From JAFKFH01 sp017307375 (GTDB lineage Bacteria > Pseudomonadota > Alphaproteobacteria > Ferrovibrionales > Ferrovibrionaceae): a DNA stretch of 64,000 nt. A program made the translations under genes and the position numbers. The stretch lies in contig OZ245874.1 in the NCBI GenBank assembly GCA_965229335.1, positions 3,720,001 through 3,784,000 on the forward strand, written 5' to 3'. The notes under the pieces were generated by a model, which was given only the letters and a program-made list of their open reading frames with translations, was not told the origin of the DNA and did no database searches. Positions 8,694-15,576 of the stretch are shown piece after piece. The first letter of the stretch is position 1; each line of letters opens with the position of its first letter.

Positions 8694-9986
8694 TCAACCC
8701 CGGGTCATGGCGGAAAGGACGGTGGAGAACATGTCGAGCGGCCCGAGCTTGCCCGATTTCAGGCACAGGGCCAGGCGCCGGCCTGCCGGATCGTCGGCGA
8801 CGAGGCGCGAAATGCCGGGCACCTCGTAGGCGCCGACCTGGAAGGTCGTCAGACCGAGCGCCTCGACCACCGCGCCGGAGGTTTCGCCGCCGGCGATCAT
8901 GATGCGACGCACGCCACGTGCGACCAGCGCTCGCGCCAGGCCGCTCAGCAACGCTTCCGCGCGCGCCGCCGCCCCGGCGACCCCGAACTCGGCCTGAAGT
9001 TCGGCGACCTGCGCCGGGCCTTGCGACGTCGCGATCGCGACCGGGCCTTGCGACAGCCGGCCGGCGGCCCATTCTATCGCCCCGGCGAGGCTGGCGGCGG
9101 GATCGGCACGCAGGTCGAGTTGCAGGACCGGACCATGCGCGGCGAAAGCATCGAGCTGGGCCAGGGTGCGTTCGGCGCAGCTGCCGGCCAGCACCAGGCC
9201 ATGGCCCTGCACCGCCGGCAGTTCGGCCGGGGCTGCGTCGCCGTCGAGCCAGCCGCGGGCGCGCCACAGGGCAGGATAGTAGACCGCGACCGACGAGCCG
9301 CCGGTCATCAGGGGCCAGTCGACGGTGACGTCGGCCAGGGCCATCAGGTCGGCCTCGTCGGTGGCGTCGGTGATGACGTGGCGGATACCCGAGTGGACCA
9401 GTCCCGCCAGATGAGCCTGCATTGCCGCGCGGCCCTGGACGATCACCGGCCGTGCCAGCAGCCCGACCGGATGCGGGGTCTGGGCCCGCAGCACGCGCTG
9501 CAGGTCCGGGTCGGTCATCGGCGTCAGCGGATCGAATCGCTTCGGCGACTCGGAGATCAGCCGGTCGCCGAAGAACAGATGGCCCTGGTAGACGGTGCGG
9601 GCGACCTCCGGGAAGGCGGGACAATAGCCGGTCTGGGGCGCGCCGGTCAGGTCGAGGAGCGCGTCCGCGCAGGGGCCGATATTGCCGGCCGGTGTCGAAT
9701 CGAAGGTCGCGCAATACTTGAAGAACAATTGCCTGGCACCGCGAGCCTGCAGCGCCTGCGCCGCCGCGACGGTCGCTGCGACCGCCTGCCCGGCCGGGGC
9801 GACCCGCGATTTCTGCGCCACCACGACGACGCGGCCGGGTGCGTCCGCCACGGCCCCCGGGCCTGTCACCAGGCTTGCCGCGACCCCCTCGCGCACCATC
9901 ATGCCGGCCAGTTCGGCCGCGCCGGTGAAGTCGTCGCCGATGCCGCCGAGCAGGAGGGGCGGCAAGGTGCTTTTTTCCATGGACAT
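8694..9986 (-). CDS. otnK: Four-carbon acid sugar kinase (DUF1537), probable 3-oxo-tetronate kinase
   Basis: 430 residues, normal length for the DUF1537 acid-sugar kinase family. The N-terminal substrate domain holds GGIGDDFTGAAELAG and FKYCATFDSTPAGNIGP, the latter typical of the OtnK branch. The C-terminal nucleotide domain holds MIAGGETSGAVVEALG. OtnK phosphorylates 3-oxo-tetronate at O4. Related kinases act on D-threonate or 3-oxo-isoapionate, so the exact acid is not proven. No dehydrogenase that would normally make the keto acid is adjacent; instead an aminotransferase is divergent from it. A palindromic operator-like site begins 15 bases upstream of the start. Confidence 0.82.
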   Translation of the reverse strand: MSMEKSTLPPLLLGGIGDDFTGAAELAGMMVREGVAASLVTGPGAVADAPGRVVVVAQKSRVAPAGQAVAATVAAAQALQARGARQLFFKYCATFDSTPAGNIGPCADALLDLTGAPQTGYCPAFPEVARTVYQGHLFFGDRLISESPKRFDPLTPMTDPDLQRVLRAQTPHPVGLLARPVIVQGRAAMQAHLAGLVHSGIRHVITDATDEADLMALADVTVDWPLMTGGSSVAVYYPALWRARGWLDGDAAPAELPAVQGHGLVLAGSCAERTLAQLDAFAAHGPVLQLDLRADPAASLAGAIEWAAGRLSQGPVAIATSQGPAQVAELQAEFGVAGAAARAEALLSGLARALVARGVRRIMIAGGETSGAVVEALGLTTFQVGAYEVPGISRLVADDPAGRRLALCLKSGKLGPLDMFSTVLSAMTRG

Positions 9987-10000
9987 CTCCTCTCCGCTCT

Positions 10001-10019
10001 TATCATATATGATATATCA
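10001..10019. promoter_or_regulatory. Palindromic operator candidate, site 1
   Basis: TATCATATATGATATATCA contains a perfect 14-bp palindrome (10001-10014) and an overlapping TGATATATCA core (10010-10019). It lies between divergent otnK (start 9986) and the aminotransferase (start 10048), so one protein bound here could control both. Nearly the same word recurs at 19538 and 21584. Such an AT-rich run is conspicuous in this GC-rich genome. Confidence 0.7.
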
Positions 10020-10047
10020 GATCGCGAAAACCAGGAAGGCGACGGGC

Positions 10048-11322
10048 ATGGCGCAGTCGAGCAACATCATCTCCGGTACCCCCGAGCCGCTGGCACTGGG
10101 CCCGCGCGATGCGGCCCTGCGCGAACGCGGCGCCAAGGTCGTCCCCGGCGGCCTGTGGGGGCACATGCGGGTCTCGGCGCTGCCGGCCGGCTATCCGCAA
10201 TATTTCGCGCGCGGCCAGGGCTGCCGCATGTGGGATGTGGACGGCCGCGAATACATCGACTTCATGTGCGCCTTCGGCCCGCAGGTGCTGGGCTACAAGG
10301 ATCCGGATGTCGATCGCGCCGCGATGGCGCAGGCGGCCGAGGCCGATGCCCTGACCGGTCCGACCGAACGCCTGGTCGAACTGGCCGAGAAGCTGACCGG
10401 CACCATCGCCCATGCCGACTGGGTGTTGCTGTCGAAAAACGGCACCGATGCCACCACGGCCTGCGTCACGATCGCGCGCGGCGCCACCGGGCGACGCAAG
10501 ATCCTGGTCGCACGCGGCTCCTATCACGGGGCTGCCCCGTGGTGCACGCCCTCGCTGGTCGGCGTGACCGCCGAGGATCGCGCCCATATCGGCCAGTTCG
10601 ACTATAACGACGTGGCGAGCCTCACCGCCGCCGTCGATGCGGCGGGCGACGATCTCGCCGCGATCCTCGTCACGGCCTTCCGCCACGATCTCGGCCGCGA
10701 CCAGGAACTGCCGACACAGGATTTTGCGCGCGCCGCCCGCGCCCTGGCCGACCGCACCGGCGCCGCGCTGATCGTCGACGACGTGCGCGCCGGCTTTCGC
10801 CTGCATATGGGGGGCAGCTGGGAAACGCTCGGCGTGCGGCCGGATCTGTCGGCCTACAGCAAGGCGATCGCCAACGGCTATGCGCTGGCCGCCGTCGCCG
10901 GGCGCGACCGGTTCCGCGAGGCGGCGACGAAGGTCTACACCACCGGGTCGTTCTGGTGCGGCGGTGTGGCGATGGCGGCGGCGCTTGCCACGCTGAACAA
11001 GCTCGAGGCGACGGGTGCGATCGCCCATATGGCGGCGATGGGGCAGCGGCTGCGCGACGGCATCGATGCCCAGGCCAAGTCCCATGGCATCGGCGTGCGC
11101 CAGACCGGGCCGGCGCAGATGCCGCTGGTTCTGTTCGACGGCGATCCGGACTACGCGATCGGATCGCTGTGGACGCTGGAGGCGCTGCGCCGCGGCGTCT
11201 ACCTCCACCCCAAGCACAACATGTTCCTGTCGGCGGCTCACCAGCCGGCCGACATCGATCGGGCCCTCGAGGCGACGGATGCCGCCTTCAAGGTGGTCGC
11301 CCGCCATCTCGGCCGGGGTTGA
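10048..11322 (+). CDS. Class III aminotransferase, glutamate-1-semialdehyde-mutase-like (copy 1)
   Basis: 424-residue PLP enzyme of fold type I. The Schiff-base lysine is K272 in LSAYSKAIANGYALAAV, and the PLP-ring Asp lies in LIVDDVRAGFR near residue 244. The usual NSGTEA phosphate-binding motif reads SKNGTDATTA, and the usual DEV reads DDV. The same deviations occur in the paralogue at 19576, so this is a distinct clade. AGGAAGG (10033-10039) precedes the ATG by 8 bases. It is unlikely to be HemL itself, because it sits in a catabolic operon with a transporter. Transfer of a non-alpha amino group is the likely chemistry; the substrate is unknown. Confidence 0.85.
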   Translation: MAQSSNIISGTPEPLALGPRDAALRERGAKVVPGGLWGHMRVSALPAGYPQYFARGQGCRMWDVDGREYIDFMCAFGPQVLGYKDPDVDRAAMAQAAEADALTGPTERLVELAEKLTGTIAHADWVLLSKNGTDATTACVTIARGATGRRKILVARGSYHGAAPWCTPSLVGVTAEDRAHIGQFDYNDVASLTAAVDAAGDDLAAILVTAFRHDLGRDQELPTQDFARAARALADRTGAALIVDDVRAGFRLHMGGSWETLGVRPDLSAYSKAIANGYALAAVAGRDRFREAATKVYTTGSFWCGGVAMAAALATLNKLEATGAIAHMAAMGQRLRDGIDAQAKSHGIGVRQTGPAQMPLVLFDGDPDYAIGSLWTLEALRRGVYLHPKHNMFLSAAHQPADIDRALEATDAAFKVVARHLGRG

Positions 11323-11329
11323 TCAAGGC

Positions 11330-12397
11330 ATGCGGGGCGTTTCCGTCGGCATCGAGCGTCTGAAAGTCGCCTACGGTCCGGTGACGGCCGTCAACGACGT
11401 CTCGCTCGATATCGCGCCGGGTGAATTCCTGGCGCTGCTCGGGCCCTCCGGATCGGGCAAGACGACGATCCTGATGACGCTGGCGGGATTCGAGCACCCC
11501 TCGGCGGGGCGGATCCTGATCGGGTCCGACGACGTGACGACACGGCCGACCAACCAGCGCAACATCGGCATGGTGTTCCAGCGCTATTCGCTGTTCCCCC
11601 ATATGTCGGTGCGCGACAACGTCGCCTTCCCGCTGAAGATGCGCGGCGTGGCCAAGGCGGAACGGGCCAGGCTGGCCGAGGCTGCGCTGGCCAAGGTCCG
11701 GCTGGCCGAATTCGCCGGCCGCATGCCGGCCCAGCTTTCCGGCGGCCAGCAGCAGCGCGTGGCGCTGGCCCGCGCCATCGTCTACGAGCCGCGCGTGCTG
11801 CTGATGGACGAACCGTTGTCGGCCCTGGACAAGAACCTGCGCGAGGAAATGCAGCTCGAAATCCTGCGGCTGAAGGAACAGCTCGGCATCACCGTGGTGT
11901 TCGTCACCCACGACCAGCAGGAAGCGCTGACCATGGCGGACCGCGTCGCGGTGCTGTCGAACGGCCAGTTGCAGCAGCTCGGCTCGCCCCGCGACCTCTA
12001 TGAGGCACCGGCGAACCGCTTCGTCGCCGGTTTCGTCGGCGAGATGAACTTCCTCGAAGTCGGCGTCCTCCGCAGCAGCGGGGACGGGGCGGCGGTGCGC
12101 TTGCCCGGGGGCGCCGAGGCCGTCCTGCCGCAAGGGCAGATTGCGGGCAGCCCGTCGGGTGCGCAGGCCGTGCTGGCCGTACGCCCCGAGCGCCTGGTGC
12201 CGGTGGCGGATGGCGGCGTGCCGGTCGCAGTCGAACAGGTTGTCTATTCCGGCGCCACCGTGCTGCTGGTCGCGCGCAGCGACGACGGCACCGAAATCCG
12301 GGCGCGCATCGGAACGCATGCCGGGCTGGCGCCGTTGGCGCGCGGCGACCGCATTCGGCTTGGCTGGGCGCCCGAAGCGGCGCGGCTGTTTGCATGA
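11330..12397 (+). CDS. potA-like: ABC transporter ATP-binding protein, spermidine/putrescine (PotA) type
   Basis: 355 residues. Walker A GPSGSGKT is at 38-45, followed by the Q-loop VFQRYSLFPHM, signature LSGGQQQRVALARA, Walker B VLLMDEPLSALD and switch FVTHDQQEA. A C-terminal TOBE-type domain follows (from about residue 240), as in MalK/PotA-class ATPases. It energises import through the two permeases encoded next. It starts 7 bases after the aminotransferase stop and overlaps the next gene by 4 bases. The Pot class imports polyamines, putrescine-like amines or opines; the actual ligand is unknown. Confidence 0.92.
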   Translation: MRGVSVGIERLKVAYGPVTAVNDVSLDIAPGEFLALLGPSGSGKTTILMTLAGFEHPSAGRILIGSDDVTTRPTNQRNIGMVFQRYSLFPHMSVRDNVAFPLKMRGVAKAERARLAEAALAKVRLAEFAGRMPAQLSGGQQQRVALARAIVYEPRVLLMDEPLSALDKNLREEMQLEILRLKEQLGITVVFVTHDQQEALTMADRVAVLSNGQLQQLGSPRDLYEAPANRFVAGFVGEMNFLEVGVLRSSGDGAAVRLPGGAEAVLPQGQIAGSPSGAQAVLAVRPERLVPVADGGVPVAVEQVVYSGATVLLVARSDDGTEIRARIGTHAGLAPLARGDRIRLGWAPEAARLFA

Positions 12398-13263
12398 GCC
12401 GGCTGGCGCGCTGGTTCCGTGGCGGACGCTATCTCAGCCCCGGGGCGGGGACGCTGCTGCTGCTGCCGTTTGCGCTGGTGATGGCGCTGGCCTTCGTCTA
12501 CCCGCTGTTCGACCTGTTGTCGCAAGGGCTGTTCGCGCCGAAATTCACCACGGTCCACTATCAGCGCGTGTTCGACCAGCCGGTCTACCTCCGCATCCTG
12601 TGGCGCACGCTGATGACCGCGGTATCGGTGACCGTGCTGTGCCTGGTCCTCGGTTTTCCGGTCGCCTATCTGCTGGCCCGGCTGCAGGGGTTCAAGGCAG
12701 CGGTGGTCGCCGCCTGCATCCTGCTGCCGCTGTGGTCGTCGGTGCTGGTGCGCACCTATGCCTGGGTGGTGATGCTGCGCCGCGAAGGGCTGGTCAATTC
12801 CGGCCTGCAGTCGCTGGGGCTGATCGATGCGCCGCTGAAGCTGCTCTACACCGAGGGGGCGGTACTGATCGCGATGGCGCATGTGCTGCTGCCTTTCGTG
12901 GTGCTGCCGATCTATGGCACCCTGAAGAACATTCCGCCCGACTACGAGCGGGCCGCGCTGGTGATGGGGGCCCGCCGGTTCCAGGTGTTCCGCGAGGTCG
13001 TGCTGCCGCTGAGCATGCCCGGCGTCGCCTCGGGCTCGCTGATGGTCTTCCTGACCGCGATCGGCTTCTACGTCACCCCGGCGCTGATCGGCGGGCCGCA
13101 GCAGATGATGATCTCCACGCTGATCTCGCAGCAGGTGCGCGAACTGCTCAACTGGCCGTTCGCCTCGGCGCTGGTCGGCGTGATGCTGGTCGTGGTGCTC
13201 GGCATCGCCGCCGTCTTCAACCGCGCCATCGGCATCGACCGCCTTACCGGGGGCAAAGCATGA
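12394..13263 (+). CDS. potB-like: ABC transporter permease, PotB type
   Basis: 289 residues with six predicted membrane helices. The cytoplasmic EAA-type coupling loop reads ERAALVMGARRFQVFREVVLPLSMPGVASG (near residues 188-217), which contacts the ATPase. Length and order match PotB/YdcU permeases. Both ends overlap neighbouring genes by 4 bases, so the transporter is made as a unit. Confidence 0.92.
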   Translation: MSRLARWFRGGRYLSPGAGTLLLLPFALVMALAFVYPLFDLLSQGLFAPKFTTVHYQRVFDQPVYLRILWRTLMTAVSVTVLCLVLGFPVAYLLARLQGFKAAVVAACILLPLWSSVLVRTYAWVVMLRREGLVNSGLQSLGLIDAPLKLLYTEGAVLIAMAHVLLPFVVLPIYGTLKNIPPDYERAALVMGARRFQVFREVVLPLSMPGVASGSLMVFLTAIGFYVTPALIGGPQQMMISTLISQQVRELLNWPFASALVGVMLVVVLGIAAVFNRAIGIDRLTGGKA

Positions 13264-14099
13264 CCGCGGCAATCCCCGTCGTTCACCGCAAGCCGCTCGA
13301 TGCCGGCAGGCTGGTACTCAACGCCTATGTCTACGGCGTGCTGCTGTTCATCCTGCTGCCGCTTGTCATCATCATCCCGATGTCGTTCTCGCCCCGGGAA
13401 TTCCTGGAGTTCCCGCCGTCGGGCTTCACGCTGCGCTGGTACGGCGAGTATCTCGGCGACCGACGCTGGCAGGATGCGACCCTCCTGAGCCTGAAGGTCG
13501 CCGTCCTGACCTCGATCGTCGCAACCGCGATCGGCACGCTGACGGCCTATGCGCTGGCCCGCGGCCGCTCGGTCTTTGCCGGGCTGATCCGGCTGATGAT
13601 CGTCGGCCCGATCGTGGTGCCGCATATCGCGCTCGCCATCGCGCTATATCTGATATTCCAGCGGCTCGATCTCGTCGGCACGCTGACCGGTTTCGTCGCC
13701 GCCCATGTCGTGCTGGCGCTGCCGTTCGTCATTTTCACGGTGGCGGCCGCCCTGTCGCGGGTCGATGCCGATCTCGAATGCGCGGCGATGGTCTGCGGCG
13801 CCAGCCGGCTGTCGGCCTTCCGCCACGTCACCCTGCCGATGATCACGCCGGCGGTGGTGTCGAGCGCGCTGTTCGCCTTCATCATCTCGTTCGACGAGCC
13901 GGTAATTTCGTTCTTCGTCTCGTCGATCCGCCAGCGCTCGCTGCCGCGGCGGCTGTTCGAGGATATCGAATTCAGCCTGACGCCGATCATCCCGGCCATC
14001 GCCACGCTGCTGACGCTCCTGTCGGTCGTGGTGCTGGTCGCGGCCTGGGCGCTGCAGCGCCATGAACAACGCCGCCGCGAAGGCGCGGCCAAATCTTGA
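13260..14099 (+). CDS. potC-like: ABC transporter permease, PotC type
   Basis: 279 residues with six predicted membrane helices. The EAA-type loop is LECAAMVCGASRLSAFRHVTLPMITPAV. The long hydrophilic N-terminal arm before helix 1 and the extracellular FPPSGFTLRWYGEYL are typical PotC features. It overlaps the preceding permease by 4 bases and is followed 17 bases later by the binding-protein gene. Confidence 0.92.
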   Translation: MTAAIPVVHRKPLDAGRLVLNAYVYGVLLFILLPLVIIIPMSFSPREFLEFPPSGFTLRWYGEYLGDRRWQDATLLSLKVAVLTSIVATAIGTLTAYALARGRSVFAGLIRLMIVGPIVVPHIALAIALYLIFQRLDLVGTLTGFVAAHVVLALPFVIFTVAAALSRVDADLECAAMVCGASRLSAFRHVTLPMITPAVVSSALFAFIISFDEPVISFFVSSIRQRSLPRRLFEDIEFSLTPIIPAIATLLTLLSVVVLVAAWALQRHEQRRREGAAKS

Positions 14100-14116
14100 C
14101 AGAGGAGGGAGAGCTT

Positions 14117-15184
14117 ATGCGACTGACACACTTGAAGACGCTTGCCGCCGCCGCGGCCCTGGCCGTCGGGCTGGGGCAGGGTGCCGTTCATGCCCAGGCC
14201 GTCGAGAAGGAGATGGTCATCGCGACCGTCGGCGGTTCGTTCGAACAGGCGCTGATCCAGTATTTCTATACCCCGTTCGAGAAGGCTGCCGGCACGACCG
14301 TCGTACCGGTCGCGGTGGAGATGCCGGACCAGTGGGCGCGGGCGCGCGCCATGTCGCAGTCCGGCAAGATGGAGTTCGACATCGTCACCGCGACGGCGCC
14401 GGATCTGATCCAGAACCGGGAGATTCTGGCCAAGATCGACTGCGCCGCACTGCCCGACATCACCAAGAACGGTGTCAAGGGCGCCTGCACCGACTATGGC
14501 GTGATCCGTACCATCGGCGGGATGGTGCTGGCCTACAACACCAAGGCACTGGCGGGCAAGCAGCCGACCGGCTGGAAGGATTTCTTCGACGTCCAGAACT
14601 TTCCCGGCCCGCGCTCGCTGCCCGACACCGGCGATCGCGAATGGTGGGTTCCGGTCGCCGCGCTTGCCGCGGACGGGGTGCCGGCCGACAAGATGTTTCC
14701 GCTGGACCTCGACCGGGCCTACAAGAAGCTCGACCAGATCAAGCCGCATGTCGCGGTCTGGTGGAAGTCGGGCGGGCAGATCCAGCAGATCCTGCGCAAC
14801 AACGAAGCCGTGATGGTGATGAGCTATTCCGGTCGCGCGGTGCAACTGGTCAACGAGGGGCTGCCGATCAGCCTGACCTGGGGGCAGGCAATCCCCGATG
14901 TCGGCTATATGGCGGTAATGAAGCAGGCACCGCATCCCAAGGCCGCGATGGCCTATCTCGACTTCTTCTACAAGAACGCGGCCGAAAACCATCTCGGCTT
15001 CGTGCAGAAGGTGTTCTACGACACCGGCTCGGCCCAGGTGGCCCCGCTGGTGACGCCCGAGCGCCGCAAGCTGATGGCGACGGTTCCCGAGAACTGGGAT
15101 GCCCAGCTCAAGCCCGACTACGCCTGGATCGGCGCCAACCGCGACATGCTGCGTGAACGCTGGGTCGCCTGGCTGACCAAGTAA
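14117..15184 (+). CDS. ABC transporter periplasmic substrate-binding protein, PotD/type 2 family
   Basis: 355 residues. The signal peptide is about residues 1-26 (MRLTHLK, then an Ala/Leu core, with cleavage after AVHAQA). The mature part has the iron/spermidine/putrescine binding-protein fold: IATVGGSFEQALIQYFYTPFEKA, FDIVTATAPDLIQN, GGMVLAYNTKAL and VMSYSGRAVQLVNEGLPISLTWGQ. I chose ATG 14117 because AGAGGAGGGAG sits right before it; an in-frame upstream start would swallow that site. It defines the ligand of the Pot-type importer. A GC hairpin follows the stop and probably tunes expression of the genes beyond. Confidence 0.92.
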   Translation: MRLTHLKTLAAAAALAVGLGQGAVHAQAVEKEMVIATVGGSFEQALIQYFYTPFEKAAGTTVVPVAVEMPDQWARARAMSQSGKMEFDIVTATAPDLIQNREILAKIDCAALPDITKNGVKGACTDYGVIRTIGGMVLAYNTKALAGKQPTGWKDFFDVQNFPGPRSLPDTGDREWWVPVAALAADGVPADKMFPLDLDRAYKKLDQIKPHVAVWWKSGGQIQQILRNNEAVMVMSYSGRAVQLVNEGLPISLTWGQAIPDVGYMAVMKQAPHPKAAMAYLDFFYKNAAENHLGFVQKVFYDTGSAQVAPLVTPERRKLMATVPENWDAQLKPDYAWIGANRDMLRERWVAWLTK

Positions 15185-15194
15185 GTCCCTGAAG

Positions 15195-15220
15195 CCGGGC
15201 GGCGCCCGCGCGCCGCCCGG
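15195..15220 (+). terminator. GC-rich hairpin after binding-protein gene (partial terminator or processing site)
   Basis: A perfect 10-bp stem (15195-15204 with 15211-15220) and a 6-base loop start 10 bases after the binding-protein stop. There is no T run behind it, so it is more likely an attenuating or RNA-stabilising hairpin inside a long operon than a full stop. Confidence 0.55.
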
Positions 15221-15240
15221 TGGTCCGGAGTGCCTGTCCG

Positions 15241-15576
15241 ATGATGCATACCGACGATCCCGCCGCCGCCCGCTATCGCCTCGATCCGGCGCGGCTGGAT
15301 CTTGCTCGCGAATTCAGGGCAAAGATCCGCGGCCCGCATTCGGAGGAGTTGCGTGCCCTGTTGAACCGCATGCGCTGGGGGCCCCTGAAGGGGCGCTGGG
15401 TGCTGGTGGTCGCCGATCCGGGACGCGCCTGGTGGCTGGCCGAAATGCCGGGCAAGCGCGGCCTGCCCGTGAAGATCGACAAGTCGCGGCTGTTCACCTC
15501 GCTCGACGAGGCCGAATGGCACGTCTTCACCTTGCGCTGGCGGGCGCTGACCGGACAGGAGCTGAAGCTTGACTGA
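15241..15576 (+). CDS. N,N-dimethylformamidase-type amidohydrolase, small subunit
   Basis: 111-residue soluble protein with no signal or membrane segment, rich in Arg and Trp (WGPLKGRWVLVV, GRAWWLAEMPGKRG). On its own it is hard to classify. Its size, its place directly before and overlapping a dimethylformamidase-like large-subunit gene, and the two-subunit makeup of known DMFase (about 15 kDa plus 85 kDa) support the call. I chose ATG 15241, with GGAG 10 bases upstream; GTG 15220 is possible but lies inside the hairpin. The 3' end overlaps the large subunit by 8 bases. Confidence 0.65.
   Translation: MMHTDDPAAARYRLDPARLDLAREFRAKIRGPHSEELRALLNRMRWGPLKGRWVLVVADPGRAWWLAEMPGKRGLPVKIDKSRLFTSLDEAEWHVFTLRWRALTGQELKLD

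Noticed and set aside
10048..11322. Calling the aminotransferase hemL (glutamate-1-semialdehyde mutase)
   Set aside because: Altered motifs, a paralogue nearby and a catabolic, operator-linked context argue against the tetrapyrrole enzyme; alphaproteobacteria also usually make 5-aminolevulinate by another route.
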